Shown here one piece after another: positions 1 through 7,521 of a stretch of DNA of 64,000 nucleotides (within the stretch, counting starts at the first letter, position 1; every line of letters begins with the position of its first letter). Below the pieces are notes generated by a model. It did not search any database, was not told the DNA's origin, and worked only from the letters and a program-made list of their open reading frames with translations. The DNA comes from JABDJX01 sp039942715 (GTDB lineage Bacteria; Pseudomonadota; Alphaproteobacteria; Rhodobacterales; Rhodobacteraceae). The stretch spans positions 1-64,000 of the forward strand of contig JBDVBY010000010.1 in assembly GCA_039942715.1 (NCBI GenBank), written 5' to 3'. A program made the position numbers and the translations under genes.

Positions 1-81
1 ATGCGTCGCACCAAAGCAGCTCAGGTAATCCCAGCGAAGTTGATCGGCCATGATCCAAAGGACGTTTTTGGCTTTGCCCAT
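1..81 (-). CDS. Sulfatase/phosphodiesterase family hydrolase, N-terminal fragment (runs off left edge)
   Basis: Reading the minus strand from an ATG at 81 gives 27 residues with no stop before the window edge. They begin MGKAKNVLWIMADQLRWDYL. The hydrophobic strand NVLWIMADQ, with an Asp that would bind metal, followed by LRWDYLSCFG is typical of the N-terminus of formylglycine sulfatases, choline sulfatases and phosphonate monoester hydrolases in the alkaline phosphatase superfamily. The catalytic Cys motif would lie outside the window, so substrate cannot be told. It starts 87 bases downstream of the response regulator stop on the same strand, so it could be co-transcribed with the two-component genes. 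No strong ribosome binding site is visible. Confidence 0.7.
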   Translation of the reverse strand, partial: MGKAKNVLWIMADQLRWDYLSCFGATH

Positions 82-168
82 TTTGCTATCTCACTGTGCT
101 GGGAAGAAGGGTTGCGATGCCGGGAACTAAGAAGACAAGGACAGCACGAAAGATGCCGTTGTCATTTT

Positions 169-876
169 TTATTGCGGATCGAACACATAACCTATGCCAC
201 GGACCGTACGGATCAGGCTTGGTTTGCCCGGGTTACGCTCGATCTTCCGCCGAAGGCGCGAAATGCGAATGTCGATGCTACGATCAAATGGGTCCCAGGA
301 TCGGTCGTGCGCCTGTTCAAGGATTTGATCGCGGTTAAGCACGCGTCCTCGATTCTCGGCGAACAGTTTCAACAGCCGGAATTCCATTGCTGTTAGCTCA
401 ACAGCTTCGCCTTCTGCATTGGTCATCTGCGCGGCGTCCAAGTCTAATGAGAAATCACCCATTGCTATTTTTTGACCGGAAGCTCCATTGGATGACTGCG
501 GCACTGGCTCGGCTCGGCGGCGCAGAACCGCTTTGATACGCGCTTCTAGCTCCCGCAGATCAACTGGTTTTCCCAGATAATCATCAGCGCCCATTTCAAG
601 GCCAACGATTTTGTCGACGGTTTCTCCGGCGGCTGTAAGCATGACGACAGGAACAGAATTTTCAGTGCGAAGTGTGCGTAGCGCGCTCAGCCCGTCCTCA
701 CCCGGCATGTTGATGTCGAGAAGGATCAGATCGGGCCCGTGCGCAGCAAGTGCAGTCCTCATCTCGTTGGCGTCAGCAGCAAGAGTGACCCGGAACGCTC
801 GCTTTTCCAAGTATTCCTGAAGCATTTCACGAAGGTCAGGCTCGTCGTCGCAAATTAGGATAAGAGGTTCGGTCAT
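169..876 (-). CDS. OmpR/PhoB-family response regulator
   Basis: A 235-residue cytoplasmic transcription factor. The N-terminal receiver domain (about 5-115) has the acidic pair CDDEPD, the phosphoacceptor Asp54 in LLDINMPGEDG, the Thr of VVMLTAAG and the Lys of LGKPVD. The C-terminal winged-helix domain (about 135-233) ends with the usual RTVRGIGYVF. Length and architecture are normal for the family. Its ATG overlaps the stop of the upstream hybrid kinase by four bases, so the two are very probably a cognate pair. The genes it controls cannot be read from sequence. The kinase also carries its own receiver, so this protein may be either the final output or one branch. Confidence 0.95.
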   Translation of the reverse strand: MTEPLILICDDEPDLREMLQEYLEKRAFRVTLAADANEMRTALAAHGPDLILLDINMPGEDGLSALRTLRTENSVPVVMLTAAGETVDKIVGLEMGADDYLGKPVDLRELEARIKAVLRRRAEPVPQSSNGASGQKIAMGDFSLDLDAAQMTNAEGEAVELTAMEFRLLKLFAENRGRVLNRDQILEQAHDRSWDPFDRSIDIRISRLRRKIERNPGKPSLIRTVRGIGYVFDPQ

Positions 877-3080
877 GCCGCGTTCCCTGATATTAGACGC
901 GACACAAATGCGCGTAGTTCTTTTGGCGAGACAGGCTTTTCGATGTAGGGCCGGTTGGATTCGCCCAAAAACGCCTGAGATCGTTTTCCCATAGTGTCGC
1001 CTGTCAAAAAGCCGGTTCGTTTCGCAAGGTCCGGACGACGCTCGGCGATGGTTTCGTAAACACCACGCCCGTCGATGTCGGGCATATTCAGATCGCTGAG
1101 GATGGCGTCATAATTCGCACTTTCCAATTTTTCAAAGGCACTGTGCGCGCTGTAGACCACTTCGGCCAAGAAGCCGCCCCGCGTCAGGATTTCAGCATTC
1201 ATGTCAGCGACATCGGGTTCATCGTCGATCACAAGGACGCGGCAAATCTTTTCCTTTGTCTCCCGCGACGTTTCCTCGACGTCTTCGACGGCTCGTTTTT
1301 CATTGCAGGGCAGTTCTACTGTAAAATGTGCGCCGCCATTAGGCGAGGAACTGACAAGGATGCGACCGTTATGCGCGGACACAATGCGGTGGCACATAGC
1401 CAGACCGATCCCGGTGCCTTGCCCGACGCCCTTGGTTGTGAAGAAAGGTTCAAAAATGCGGCCGCGAATGTCTTCGGGAACACCGGGCCCGTCGTCCTCT
1501 ACGATGATCTGCATGCCCTCTTGGGTAACCTTTGAGGACACACGAACGGTGCCGCTGCTGTCGCCGATCGCTTGGGTGGCGTTCAAGACCAGGTTGATGA
1601 TGACCTGAGTAAGTTGATCAGGGTCAGAACAAATCTGCTTTGCGTCCGAGGCGAGCGAGACTTCGATCTTGGCAGGGCCAAGTGCGCTTCCGTAACTGGC
1701 AACTTCGACAGCGGTTTCTATCAACTCGTTAACGTCTGTTTTCTCCATGCGTGCAGGTTCGTGGCGCGCCATGGTCAGAAACGCTTTCACAATCTTTGCG
1801 CAGCGTTCGGCAGCCTTTGAAATCTTTTGAGTTTTTCGCAGCACATTCGGGTCTTGCACTTCATCCTGCAGCATCATGGCGTGACCCACGACAACAGAGA
1901 GAGGATTGTTCAATTCATGCGCAACTCCGGCCATAAGGCCGCCCAATGCCATCATCTTTTCGTTCTGAAATCCTTGTTGGCGTTGAAGCTCAAGCTCTGA
2001 TTCCATAGCAAGCTGGTCTGTCATATCGCGAATGTGCGAGACGACAACATCCTCGCCTTCCCATTCGATGACCTGAGCCGACACGGCGCCTTGAAAAGGA
2101 ACGCCCTTGGCGTTGACGAATGTGCCGGGCCATTCCGTCACTTCCCCAGTACGGCGTACTTCTTCGATGTAAGGTGCGCGGTCTTCGGGGTTAAGCCAGT
2201 AGTCGGCGGCGAAATCTTTGTCGCCTAATAACTCTAGTACTTTCGGGCTACGATAAAGTTGTTCGCCCGTGGCCGCACGGTTCATAAGAACGGGCGCAGG
2301 ACAGGCTTCGACAACGCGGCGGATCAAGGCTTCGCGTTCTAGTACTTCGGTCAGATCGGTCATGGACGACACGACACATTCCTTGCCGCCAAATTCGATC
2401 AGAACTCCGCTGAGTGACACGGAAATGGTGGAACCATCTGCCGCACGAAAGGGCGTTCTAAAGTCTTCGACTTTGCGATGCTTGCGGATCAACGCGACGT
2501 ACTCGCCCCGCGCGTTTGGATCAATGAATGTCTCGTGAGCGCTTTTTGTGTCGCCAATCATTTGAATGGCGGCAGGAGATCGGTAGACCACATGCCCACT
2601 TTCCGCCTCTGCCATTACAACGGGGATCGGGTTCGCTTCAAGAATGCGGGACAGTAATTGATCGCGCTCTTCGGCCAAATTTTCGGCCAGATGGCGTTCA
2701 GTCACATCGGTTCGGGTGACAACGAAACCGCCTGTGCGGGTAGGATGGTAGGATAGTTCGAAATAGCGGTCATCCAATTGTCGGATCTCGGTGCGTTTGG
2801 CACGGGTATCACGATCTTGTTCAGAGACCTCTTCCCATTCCGCTCCGCTTTCATGTTTTTCCGAAACCACACCGCGCTGCACGCAGCCATGGATCAGGTC
2901 GCGCCAGTGCATTCCGATGCGCACCAAATCAGACATCGGCCCCAGCAGTTCTTTGTAGCGTTGATTGAAGGCCACAAGCTTTTCGTCTGCATCATAAATG
3001 CCAATCCCTTCTTCAAGGGCATCAAAGGCATCGGCGAGCATGCCAGGCGAGACAGTTTCAAGATTTGGTTCGTTTTTCAT
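873..3080 (-). CDS. Hybrid sensor histidine kinase with three PAS-like domains
   Basis: A 735-residue protein. The N-terminal part holds three PAS-like segments (about 15-125, 140-245, 255-355), two of them starting with a similar 'PxPVxM...YRSP' core. Then come a HisKA domain with the H-box GVAHELNNPLSVVVGH (His388), a HATPase domain with N, G1 and G2 boxes (VEDDGPGVP, FFTTKGVGQGTGIGLA), and a C-terminal receiver (about 618-735) with VIDDEPD and phosphoacceptor LSDLNMPDIDG. No membrane segment is evident, so sensing is probably cytoplasmic. It overlaps the downstream OmpR-type regulator by four bases. The PAS-HisKA part resembles the kinase at 10119-11549. The ligand is unknown. Confidence 0.93.
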   Translation of the reverse strand: MKNEPNLETVSPGMLADAFDALEEGIGIYDADEKLVAFNQRYKELLGPMSDLVRIGMHWRDLIHGCVQRGVVSEKHESGAEWEEVSEQDRDTRAKRTEIRQLDDRYFELSYHPTRTGGFVVTRTDVTERHLAENLAEERDQLLSRILEANPIPVVMAEAESGHVVYRSPAAIQMIGDTKSAHETFIDPNARGEYVALIRKHRKVEDFRTPFRAADGSTISVSLSGVLIEFGGKECVVSSMTDLTEVLEREALIRRVVEACPAPVLMNRAATGEQLYRSPKVLELLGDKDFAADYWLNPEDRAPYIEEVRRTGEVTEWPGTFVNAKGVPFQGAVSAQVIEWEGEDVVVSHIRDMTDQLAMESELELQRQQGFQNEKMMALGGLMAGVAHELNNPLSVVVGHAMMLQDEVQDPNVLRKTQKISKAAERCAKIVKAFLTMARHEPARMEKTDVNELIETAVEVASYGSALGPAKIEVSLASDAKQICSDPDQLTQVIINLVLNATQAIGDSSGTVRVSSKVTQEGMQIIVEDDGPGVPEDIRGRIFEPFFTTKGVGQGTGIGLAMCHRIVSAHNGRILVSSSPNGGAHFTVELPCNEKRAVEDVEETSRETKEKICRVLVIDDEPDVADMNAEILTRGGFLAEVVYSAHSAFEKLESANYDAILSDLNMPDIDGRGVYETIAERRPDLAKRTGFLTGDTMGKRSQAFLGESNRPYIEKPVSPKELRAFVSRLISGNAA

Positions 3081-3348
3081 GGGTTCTTTTTAGCGCGCGT
3101 GTGTTTCACCTCTATTTCAATCACGAGGTGGTTTGTTTCAATTGTAACAGGAACAGGGCCGAAATCTAACCTTTCATGGCGCGGATGCCTTTGCCCAAAA
3201 GGTCATTGCGGAAATTTTGGCTGTTTCGGGACCATAGCATCAATTGAAACACAAGACCGCTGTTCCAGACAACGATCTGCAACATTGATTGGTGAAAAGG
3301 TGGCATCGAAACCGACGGTCAACACCGTCTTAGAAAAGGTAATACGAC

Positions 3349-3555
3349 ATGACCACTTTAGCATTCTCCACAGTCCCAATTGCCCCGCGGACAAGCTTTG
3401 GACGCATCTTTGAAGCTGTAAAAAAACAACGCGAAATCATCGTCACAAAGCGCGCGCTTAGTGGGCTGGACGACCACTTGATGCGTGACATCGGCCTGAC
3501 ACCACCAACAACAGACTATGCAATGGACTGGTGGCGGACGGCGCGCGTTAGATGA
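3349..3555 (+). CDS. DUF1127 small protein
   Basis: A 68-residue, basic protein. The C-terminal half has the DUF1127 signature: a helix ending LSGLDDHLMRDIGLTP, with the diagnostic RDIGL near residue 47, followed by an aromatic tail (DWWR). DUF1127 proteins are common in alphaproteobacteria, and members in other species bind RNA or affect phosphate, carbon or stress responses. Function here is not known. It is preceded by AAAAGG at a good distance from the ATG. It stands alone between the kinase (divergent) and cysK, with a leader of about 268 bases to the kinase start in which I see no other gene. Confidence 0.85.
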   Translation: MTTLAFSTVPIAPRTSFGRIFEAVKKQREIIVTKRALSGLDDHLMRDIGLTPPTTDYAMDWWRTARVR

Positions 3556-3698
3556 TGAGCCCAAAGCAATCACCCCGACCGCAGCTAACCCGAGACCCAA
3601 ACACAAAGTGGCGCGACAGTTTGCGAGGCACTTTGTTCAACCGATATTTTCAGGAAGCCTAAGACGCGCTCTGACATTGAGCCTAAAGGACCAGACCC

Positions 3699-5168
3699 AT
3701 GACCATCAAGAACTCCATTCTCGACACGATCGGCAACACGCCGGTTGTCCGTATCAACAACATTGCGCCAGATGGCGTAGAAATGTTTGTCAAACTTGAA
3801 GCCGCGAACCCCGGCGGTTCGGTAAAAGATCGCCTGGCAAAAGCGATCATCGAAGCGGCCGAAAAAGATGGCAGCTTAAAGCCCGGCCAGACCGTTATTG
3901 AGGCGACGTCCGGTAATACCGGCATCGGCCTTGCCATTGTTTGTGCGCAAAAAGGATATCCACTGGTTGTGACAATGGCCGAGAGCTTTTCTGTTGAGCG
4001 GCGTAAACTGATGCGCTTCCTAGGCGCAAAGGTGGTTCTGACGCCTGCCTCAGAAAAGGGCACTGGAATGGTGAAAAAAGCCAAAGAGCTTGCGAAGACC
4101 CATGGCTGGTTTTTGGCGCGCCAGTTTGAGAACCCGGCGAACCCAGACACCCATGCCGAAACCACCGCTCGTGAGATTATCGAAGACTTCGGTCCAAACG
4201 GTCTGAACTACTTTGTTTCTGGTTTTGGAACAGGTGGCACAATCAGTGGCGTGTCGCGCACCTTGCGCGCAGATAGCCCGGCCACGCGTATCGTTGCAGC
4301 AGAGCCTGACAATGCGCAGATCATGGCATCGGGACACGTACAGGCATTTGCACAAGATGGTTCAGCGGCTGAAAGCCATCCTGGGTTCCGTCCACACCCA
4401 ATGCAGGGGTGGTCACCTGATTTCATTTCCAAGATCGCAAACGACGCCTTAGTGGATGGCCGGATTGACGCATTTTCAGGTGTCAAAGGAGACGATGCCA
4501 TGCAGTGTTCACGCGATCTGGCGCAAAAAGAAGGCATCTTTGTCGGCATTACGGCAGGAGCCACTTTTGCGGCGGCTTTGGAAATTGCCAAGACTGCACC
4601 CAAGGGTTCAAAAATCTTGGCGATGCTGCCCGACACGGGCGAGCGTTATCTGTCGACACCTCTGTTTGCGGACATTCCAGAAGACATGACAGATGACGAA
4701 ATGGCATTGTCGCAATCAACGCCTGACATTCGCTTTGACGTTTCGGCGGCACCGGCTCCGGCTGCTGCAGTCGTTAAGGCCGATCCAAGCACCATGGAAG
4801 AATTTCGCGAAACTGTCGCGGCAACGCCGGTTGTGCTTTATGCTTTGGAGTGGTGCGAGTTTTGCTGGTCTGTGCGTCGCATGTTTCAGGAAGCAGGCAT
4901 CGAATATCTGTCTATCGATCTGGATAGCGCGGCCTACCGAGAAAACAATCGCGGCGGTCGCATGCGGGCAGTTCTGCGCGAAGTTACCGGATCGCCAACG
5001 ATCCCGCAGGTCTTCATTGGTGGCGAATATCTGGGCGGTGCAACTGAAACTTTCGATGCGTATAATTCCGGCAAACTAAAAGAGATGCTTGACCAACAAT
5101 CAATTGCGATGCTGGCCGCAAAAGAAAATGCATATGGCTACCTGCCGACCTGGCTGCACCCCCGCTGA
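3699..5168 (+). CDS. cysK: Cysteine synthase A fused to glutaredoxin
   Basis: A 489-residue fusion. Residues 1 to about 345 are an O-acetylserine sulfhydrylase: PLP lysine Lys43 in NPGGSVKDRLA, substrate loop TSGNTGIG, and the glycine-rich PLP-phosphate loop GFGTGGTISGV. After an Ala/Pro-rich linker (about 345-362), residues 365-475 form a glutaredoxin domain with the redox motif CEFC (Cys386, Cys389), the cis-Pro segment PTIPQVFIGG and GG-x-T for glutathione. The first half makes L-cysteine from O-acetylserine and sulfide. The attached glutaredoxin may reduce persulfides or the enzyme itself, which is inference. The start has AAAGGA upstream, and a strong terminator follows at 5269-5295. Confidence 0.95.
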   Translation: MTIKNSILDTIGNTPVVRINNIAPDGVEMFVKLEAANPGGSVKDRLAKAIIEAAEKDGSLKPGQTVIEATSGNTGIGLAIVCAQKGYPLVVTMAESFSVERRKLMRFLGAKVVLTPASEKGTGMVKKAKELAKTHGWFLARQFENPANPDTHAETTAREIIEDFGPNGLNYFVSGFGTGGTISGVSRTLRADSPATRIVAAEPDNAQIMASGHVQAFAQDGSAAESHPGFRPHPMQGWSPDFISKIANDALVDGRIDAFSGVKGDDAMQCSRDLAQKEGIFVGITAGATFAAALEIAKTAPKGSKILAMLPDTGERYLSTPLFADIPEDMTDDEMALSQSTPDIRFDVSAAPAPAAAVVKADPSTMEEFRETVAATPVVLYALEWCEFCWSVRRMFQEAGIEYLSIDLDSAAYRENNRGGRMRAVLREVTGSPTIPQVFIGGEYLGGATETFDAYNSGKLKEMLDQQSIAMLAAKENAYGYLPTWLHPR

Positions 5169-5174
5169 TCTAGC

Positions 5175-5230
5175 GCCGGTTCAAAGCAATCCTCACATAG
5201 AGGCGCTTTTCCCTTACACTTTGAACCGGC
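5175..5230. repeat. Perfect 12-bp inverted repeat after cysK
   Basis: GCCGGTTCAAAG at 5175-5186 is matched exactly by CTTTGAACCGGC at 5219-5230, with a 32-base interior. There is no T-run directly after the right arm. It lies between the cysK stop and the intrinsic terminator at 5269-5295, so it would form the base of a stem in the 3' untranslated RNA. It could protect the transcript or be a protein site. Function is not known. Confidence 0.6.
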
Positions 5231-5268
5231 TTTAGACCTGAACGACCCGATCCTTCCTACTCAAACTT

Positions 5269-5295
5269 GCCCGCCTATGTGGCGGGCATTTTTTT
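5269..5295 (+). terminator. Intrinsic terminator after the cysteine synthase gene
   Basis: A 7-bp perfect GC stem, GCCCGCC / GGCGGGC, with a TATGT loop is followed by A and seven T. This is a textbook rho-independent terminator on the plus strand, about 100 bases after the cysK-glutaredoxin stop. Confidence 0.9.
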
Positions 5296-5442
5296 GTTTT
5301 ACACCAGTCTGTTACACGCTGTTTAGCGATTGAAACTTTAGAAACATCAATCCTCTTTTTTAGACCGAAAACTGAAACATACCTCCCGCATACCCTTCCT
5401 TGTAGCGAGCAAAACGTTCGCACCAACTCAAGGAGAGACCAA

Positions 5443-6015
5443 ATGACTACTGCTACCCTCAACCGCCCAAAAGTCGCTATGAACGGCGTCGACGTCCCGA
5501 CACTTCTGACAACAATCGGTGTTGTTGGCGAAAACCCTGAAGCTGCGAAATTCCAGTTTCGCGCCAAAGGCGAATGGGTAAACGGCACGCACAGCCGCGC
5601 CACAATGAATGGCTTTTTTGGAGCCGGTTCCGAGCAATCCCGCGATGAAGATTTCGTCGTCGAAGGCGACCACCCGGCCGTTTTGTGCGGTGGTGACCAT
5701 GGTGCCACTCCGATCGAATACCTGCTGTCAGCTTTGGCCGCCTGTATTACCGCTGGGATCGGCAACATCGCGTCGGCCCGTCAAATCAAACTGACATCGG
5801 TCAACACAACCGTTGAAGGCGACATCGATCTTCTGGGCCTTCTTGGCCTGAATGAAAATGTGCGCAACGGCTACAACGGCATCCGCGCCAAGGTTCAGAT
5901 CGAAGGTGATGCGCCTGCGGAAAAGCTTGCGATGATCGTTGAGCAATCTGTCGCACGCTCTGCTGTCTTTGACATGCTGAAAAACGGCACAGACGTCCAG
6001 GTTAACGTTGCCTGA
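5443..6015 (+). CDS. OsmC-family protein lacking the usual second redox cysteine
   Basis: A 190-residue OsmC/Ohr-superfamily protein. The core helix reads GATPIEYLLSALAACITAG, with Cys101 at the place of the first family cysteine, and another Cys82 lies in VLCGGDHG. Where classical OsmC/Ohr has the second cysteine in a CP(V/I)S motif, this protein has SVARSAVFD, so the canonical cysteine pair is absent. It may be a different OsmC subgroup with a non-peroxidase role, or Cys82 may substitute; this is inference. AAGGAGAG stands seven bases before the ATG. A 9-bp hairpin follows the gene at 6029-6050. Its neighbours are flavoproteins and the cysteine synthase, a loose redox theme. Confidence 0.85.
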   Translation: MTTATLNRPKVAMNGVDVPTLLTTIGVVGENPEAAKFQFRAKGEWVNGTHSRATMNGFFGAGSEQSRDEDFVVEGDHPAVLCGGDHGATPIEYLLSALAACITAGIGNIASARQIKLTSVNTTVEGDIDLLGLLGLNENVRNGYNGIRAKVQIEGDAPAEKLAMIVEQSVARSAVFDMLKNGTDVQVNVA

Positions 6016-6028
6016 TCCTTACAAAACG

Positions 6029-6050
6029 GGCGGCACAATCCTGTGCCGCC
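6029..6050 (+). other. Perfect 9-bp hairpin after the OsmC-like gene
   Basis: GGCGGCACA and TGTGCCGCC pair perfectly around an ATCC loop. A short pyrimidine stretch (CCCCTTTTT) lies about 12 bases further on, so it is at best a weak terminator and may act mainly as a 3' stabiliser. Confidence 0.5.
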
Positions 6051-6086
6051 TGAAACCATCCCCTTTTTCAAACCGGAGAAAGAGCA

Positions 6087-6185
6087 ATGCTCTCAACTTT
6101 TGTCGCTTCCCCTCTCAAGGCGCTACGACGCGCCGTTAGCTTGCCCCAGATCACACCCCGAAAGGGTCAAACCTGGATCGCATGA
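6087..6185 (+). CDS. Possible 32-residue basic peptide
   Basis: A short reading frame with a very good ribosome binding site (GGAGAAAGAG, about five bases before the ATG) encodes 32 residues starting MLSTFVASPLKALRRAVSLP and ending GQTWIA. It is basic with an amphipathic N-terminus. It lies between the OsmC-like gene and the flavoprotein gene. I recognise no family. It could be a leader peptide for the downstream genes or a chance frame. Confidence 0.3.
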   Translation: MLSTFVASPLKALRRAVSLPQITPRKGQTWIA

Positions 6186-6257
6186 AAAGCCGCGTGATCA
6201 ATCCTGACCTCAAATTGATTGCGGTCACGTCACTCTCGAACTGAAGGATAACCCCCC

Positions 6258-7508
6258 GTGTTGGAACGTATTGATACCATTGTTATTGGCGCTGGTCAGG
6301 CCGGGCTTGCTGCAAGCGCGTGCCTGACGGATGCGGGCATCGATCATATCGTCCTGGAACGGGGCGCGATTGGCGAACGTTGGAGAAACGAACGCTGGGC
6401 CTCGCTTAAGCTGCTCACTCCAAACTGGATGACGCGCCTTCCAGGCCATGCCTACGACGGAAGCGATCCAAATGGCTACATGCACAAAGACGAAGTGACG
6501 TCGTTTCTAACGCACTATGCACAGCGCATTGATGCGCCGGTGCGCGCGCACGCTTCTGTTCAAAGTGTCACACGTGACGGAGCTGGGTTCCGCATTGAAA
6601 GCAACGCAGGCACCTTTCTTGCACGGGCCGCTGTTCTGGCAACGGGCGCTTGCGATCATGCCGCGATCCCGGGCTGGGCCAGTCGGCTTGCCCCGCGGAT
6701 CGAACAAATTACAACACGTGATTACAATCATCCTTCTCAAGTGAGTCCGGGTGGCGTGCTTGTTGTCGGAGCTTCAGCCACAGGCGTTCAACTGGCCGAA
6801 GAGCTGCGTCGCGCTGGTCACGATGTCACCATAGCCGTTGGGCGTCACATGCCGCTACCGCGCACCTATAGAGGCCGCGATATCATGGGCTGGTTGGACA
6901 CAACTGGCGTTTTGACAGAGGCGCGAAACGACAAGATTTCAAACGCGCGAACCCTTCATCACTCGTCACTGCAGTTGATTGGAACCGCGCCCCAACGCGA
7001 CATCTCGCTGGCCACATTGGCACGGATGGATGTTCGGCCCGTGTCGCGGATTTTAGGTGCCGAAGGCGGACGCGTGCTGCTCTCGGGTGATTTGAAATCC
7101 GAAATTGAAACAGCCCACATCCGCACAGAGGCTGTGTTGGATCAGATCGACGCTTACATCGAAAACAATGGCGTTTACGCGGAAAAATCGCGGCGCTCGT
7201 CGGTATCGCACTTCGTTCCCGGAAATCATGAAACACTCGATCTCGACCGCGCCGGTATTCGCACGATTATCTGGGCGACTGGGTTTCGACGCGACTATTC
7301 ATGGCTGCATGTGCCTGTCCTAGATGCGCTTGGCGAGCTTCGCCAAAGCGGCGGAGTGACAGAAGTGCCTGGTCTCTATGCACTTGGCCTGCCGTTCATG
7401 CGGCGTCGCAACTCTGCCTTCATCGACGGTGTCGGACACGACGCCCGCGAAATCGTTCACCATCTGGCGGCCCATATCGGCGCGGTCAGCATTCCCAAAG
7501 CCGCGTGA
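6258..7508 (+). CDS. CzcO/FMO-like FAD-NAD(P) oxidoreductase
   Basis: A 416-residue flavoprotein. The N-terminal FAD fold IVIGAGQAGLAAS sits at about 9-21, ERW-RNERW-LKLLTPNW is typical of CzcO/YpeX-like single-component monooxygenases, and a second dinucleotide fold for NADPH, VLVVGASATGVQLAEEL, sits around 168-184. The ATG motif (VLATGAC) and a late IIWATGFR also fit. The family includes flavin monooxygenases acting on soft N or S nucleophiles and thioredoxin-reductase-like oxidoreductases, so the substrate cannot be told. The likely start is GTG at 6258 with GAAGGA upstream. The next flavoprotein gene begins 13 bases after its stop, so they form an operon. Confidence 0.88.
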   Translation: MLERIDTIVIGAGQAGLAASACLTDAGIDHIVLERGAIGERWRNERWASLKLLTPNWMTRLPGHAYDGSDPNGYMHKDEVTSFLTHYAQRIDAPVRAHASVQSVTRDGAGFRIESNAGTFLARAAVLATGACDHAAIPGWASRLAPRIEQITTRDYNHPSQVSPGGVLVVGASATGVQLAEELRRAGHDVTIAVGRHMPLPRTYRGRDIMGWLDTTGVLTEARNDKISNARTLHHSSLQLIGTAPQRDISLATLARMDVRPVSRILGAEGGRVLLSGDLKSEIETAHIRTEAVLDQIDAYIENNGVYAEKSRRSSVSHFVPGNHETLDLDRAGIRTIIWATGFRRDYSWLHVPVLDALGELRQSGGVTEVPGLYALGLPFMRRRNSAFIDGVGHDAREIVHHLAAHIGAVSIPKAA

Positions 7509-7521
7509 AAGGAAAACCAAA

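Noticed and set aside
1..396. 131-residue plus-strand frame at the left edge
   Set aside because: It is antisense to the clear sulfatase-type start and the response regulator C-terminus.
2778..3413. 211-residue plus-strand frame overlapping the hybrid kinase start and the DUF1127 gene
   Set aside because: It runs antisense to a PAS domain and then out of frame over DUF1127. It shows no domain.
5175..5190. tRNA-like T-arm sequence (GGTTCAAA)
   Set aside because: No acceptor, D or anticodon stems fit around it. It is part of the 12-bp inverted repeat.
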